Positions 63,798 through 64,000 of a stretch of DNA of 64,000 bases are shown here, in pieces. Both the position numbers and the translations under genes were made by a program. Source of the DNA: Podospora pseudocomata (Eukaryota > Ascomycota > Sordariomycetes > Sordariales > Podosporaceae); the NCBI RefSeq assembly GCF_035222375.1, contig NC_085888.1, positions 3,472,001-3,536,000 on the forward strand. Reading direction: 5' to 3'. The notes beneath the pieces were generated by a model. It saw only the letters and a list, made by a program, of their open reading frames with translations. It searched no databases and was not told where the DNA came from. The stretch's first letter is position 1; every line of letters starts with the position of its first letter.

Positions 63798-64000
63798 ATA
63801 CTGATTGTCCATTTTTGAAAACTACCCTACTTACCTACCTACCTACCATGCGCCATCCCCAGCCTCTGCCGTGACGCAATGCCTTCCCTTCCTTCTTAGG
63901 TGCTTTTCACTTCCCTGACACTTTATCGCCCAGCAAGATAGCACGTACAGGCGCTGCTAATCCTTGACGCGTTGTTCGTACACGCTGATGCGATGGCCGA
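63798..64000. other. 3' flank with CTAC tandem run
   Basis: Short (CTAC)n run at about 63825-63847 downstream of the oxidoreductase stop. No gene start seen before the right edge. Confidence 0.6.

Noticed and set aside
1-64000. Transposable elements, LTR elements or RIP-degraded repeats
   Set aside because: I found no transposase, integrase or reverse-transcriptase motifs, no long terminal or inverted repeats, and no extended AT-rich tract; only short microsatellites are present.

Overview
The window reads as nuclear chromosomal DNA of a filamentous ascomycete, most likely a sordariomycete (inference). Support comes from short introns (48-157 nt, mostly 50-90) with GTRNGY donors and CTAAC/CTGAC branch sites, dense genes on both strands, and typical Pezizomycotina families: MER3/HFM1, GH55 glucanase, berberine-bridge-type FAD oxidases, a Cip1-like protein, SnoaL-like secreted proteins, arylamine N-acetyltransferase and an A-T-R adenylate reductase. 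I see no transposon, LTR element, CRISPR array, plasmid origin or AT-rich RIP-like block. All gene models were built by hand, by joining frames across splice sites.

Layout. 1-1.7 kb: 3' part of a Kap123-type importin and an intron-containing tRNA-Ala(AGC). 2-8 kb: an adenylation-thiolation-reductase enzyme followed on the same strand by a secreted bicovalent-type FAD oxidase, possibly a small metabolic cluster. 8.5-18.2 kb: mostly secreted proteins (two unknowns, a sorbosone-dehydrogenase-like propeller, a Thr-rich wall-type protein, a triple SnoaL-like protein) and an OsmC-like mitochondrial protein. 18.5-27.7 kb: meiotic helicase MER3, a nucleotide-sugar transporter with a 30-nt exon, and two very small genes. 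28-31 kb: a Cip1-like secreted protein and an NmrA-like dehydrogenase. 31-36 kb: a 1,599-residue fusion of an indoleamine-dioxygenase-like domain, an FAD/NAD(P)H reductase and cytochrome b5. 37-44.8 kb: a broken F-box-like gene, a GH55 glucanase and a cysteine-motif nuclear-type protein. 45.8-64 kb: a small secreted NTF2-like protein, an arylamine N-acetyltransferase, a GPI-type sorbosone dehydrogenase, a membrane protein, a large disordered protein, a 3.3 kb gene-free stretch, a secreted nuclease, an unknown protein and a GFO/IDH/MOCA oxidoreductase.

How the genes relate. There is no single pathway. About a third of the genes carry signal peptides and act on polysaccharides, sugars, nucleic acid or unknown extracellular substrates, which fits a saprotroph. 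The most unusual item is the dioxygenase-reductase-cytochrome b5 fusion, which puts a predicted haem dioxygenase on the same chain as the kinds of proteins known to reduce IDO. At the position of the usual proximal haem histidine it appears to have a leucine. Three host genes (A-T-R reductase, F-box-like gene, GPI sorbosone dehydrogenase) show one- or two-base frame breaks that no intron explains; these could be real decay or assembly errors.
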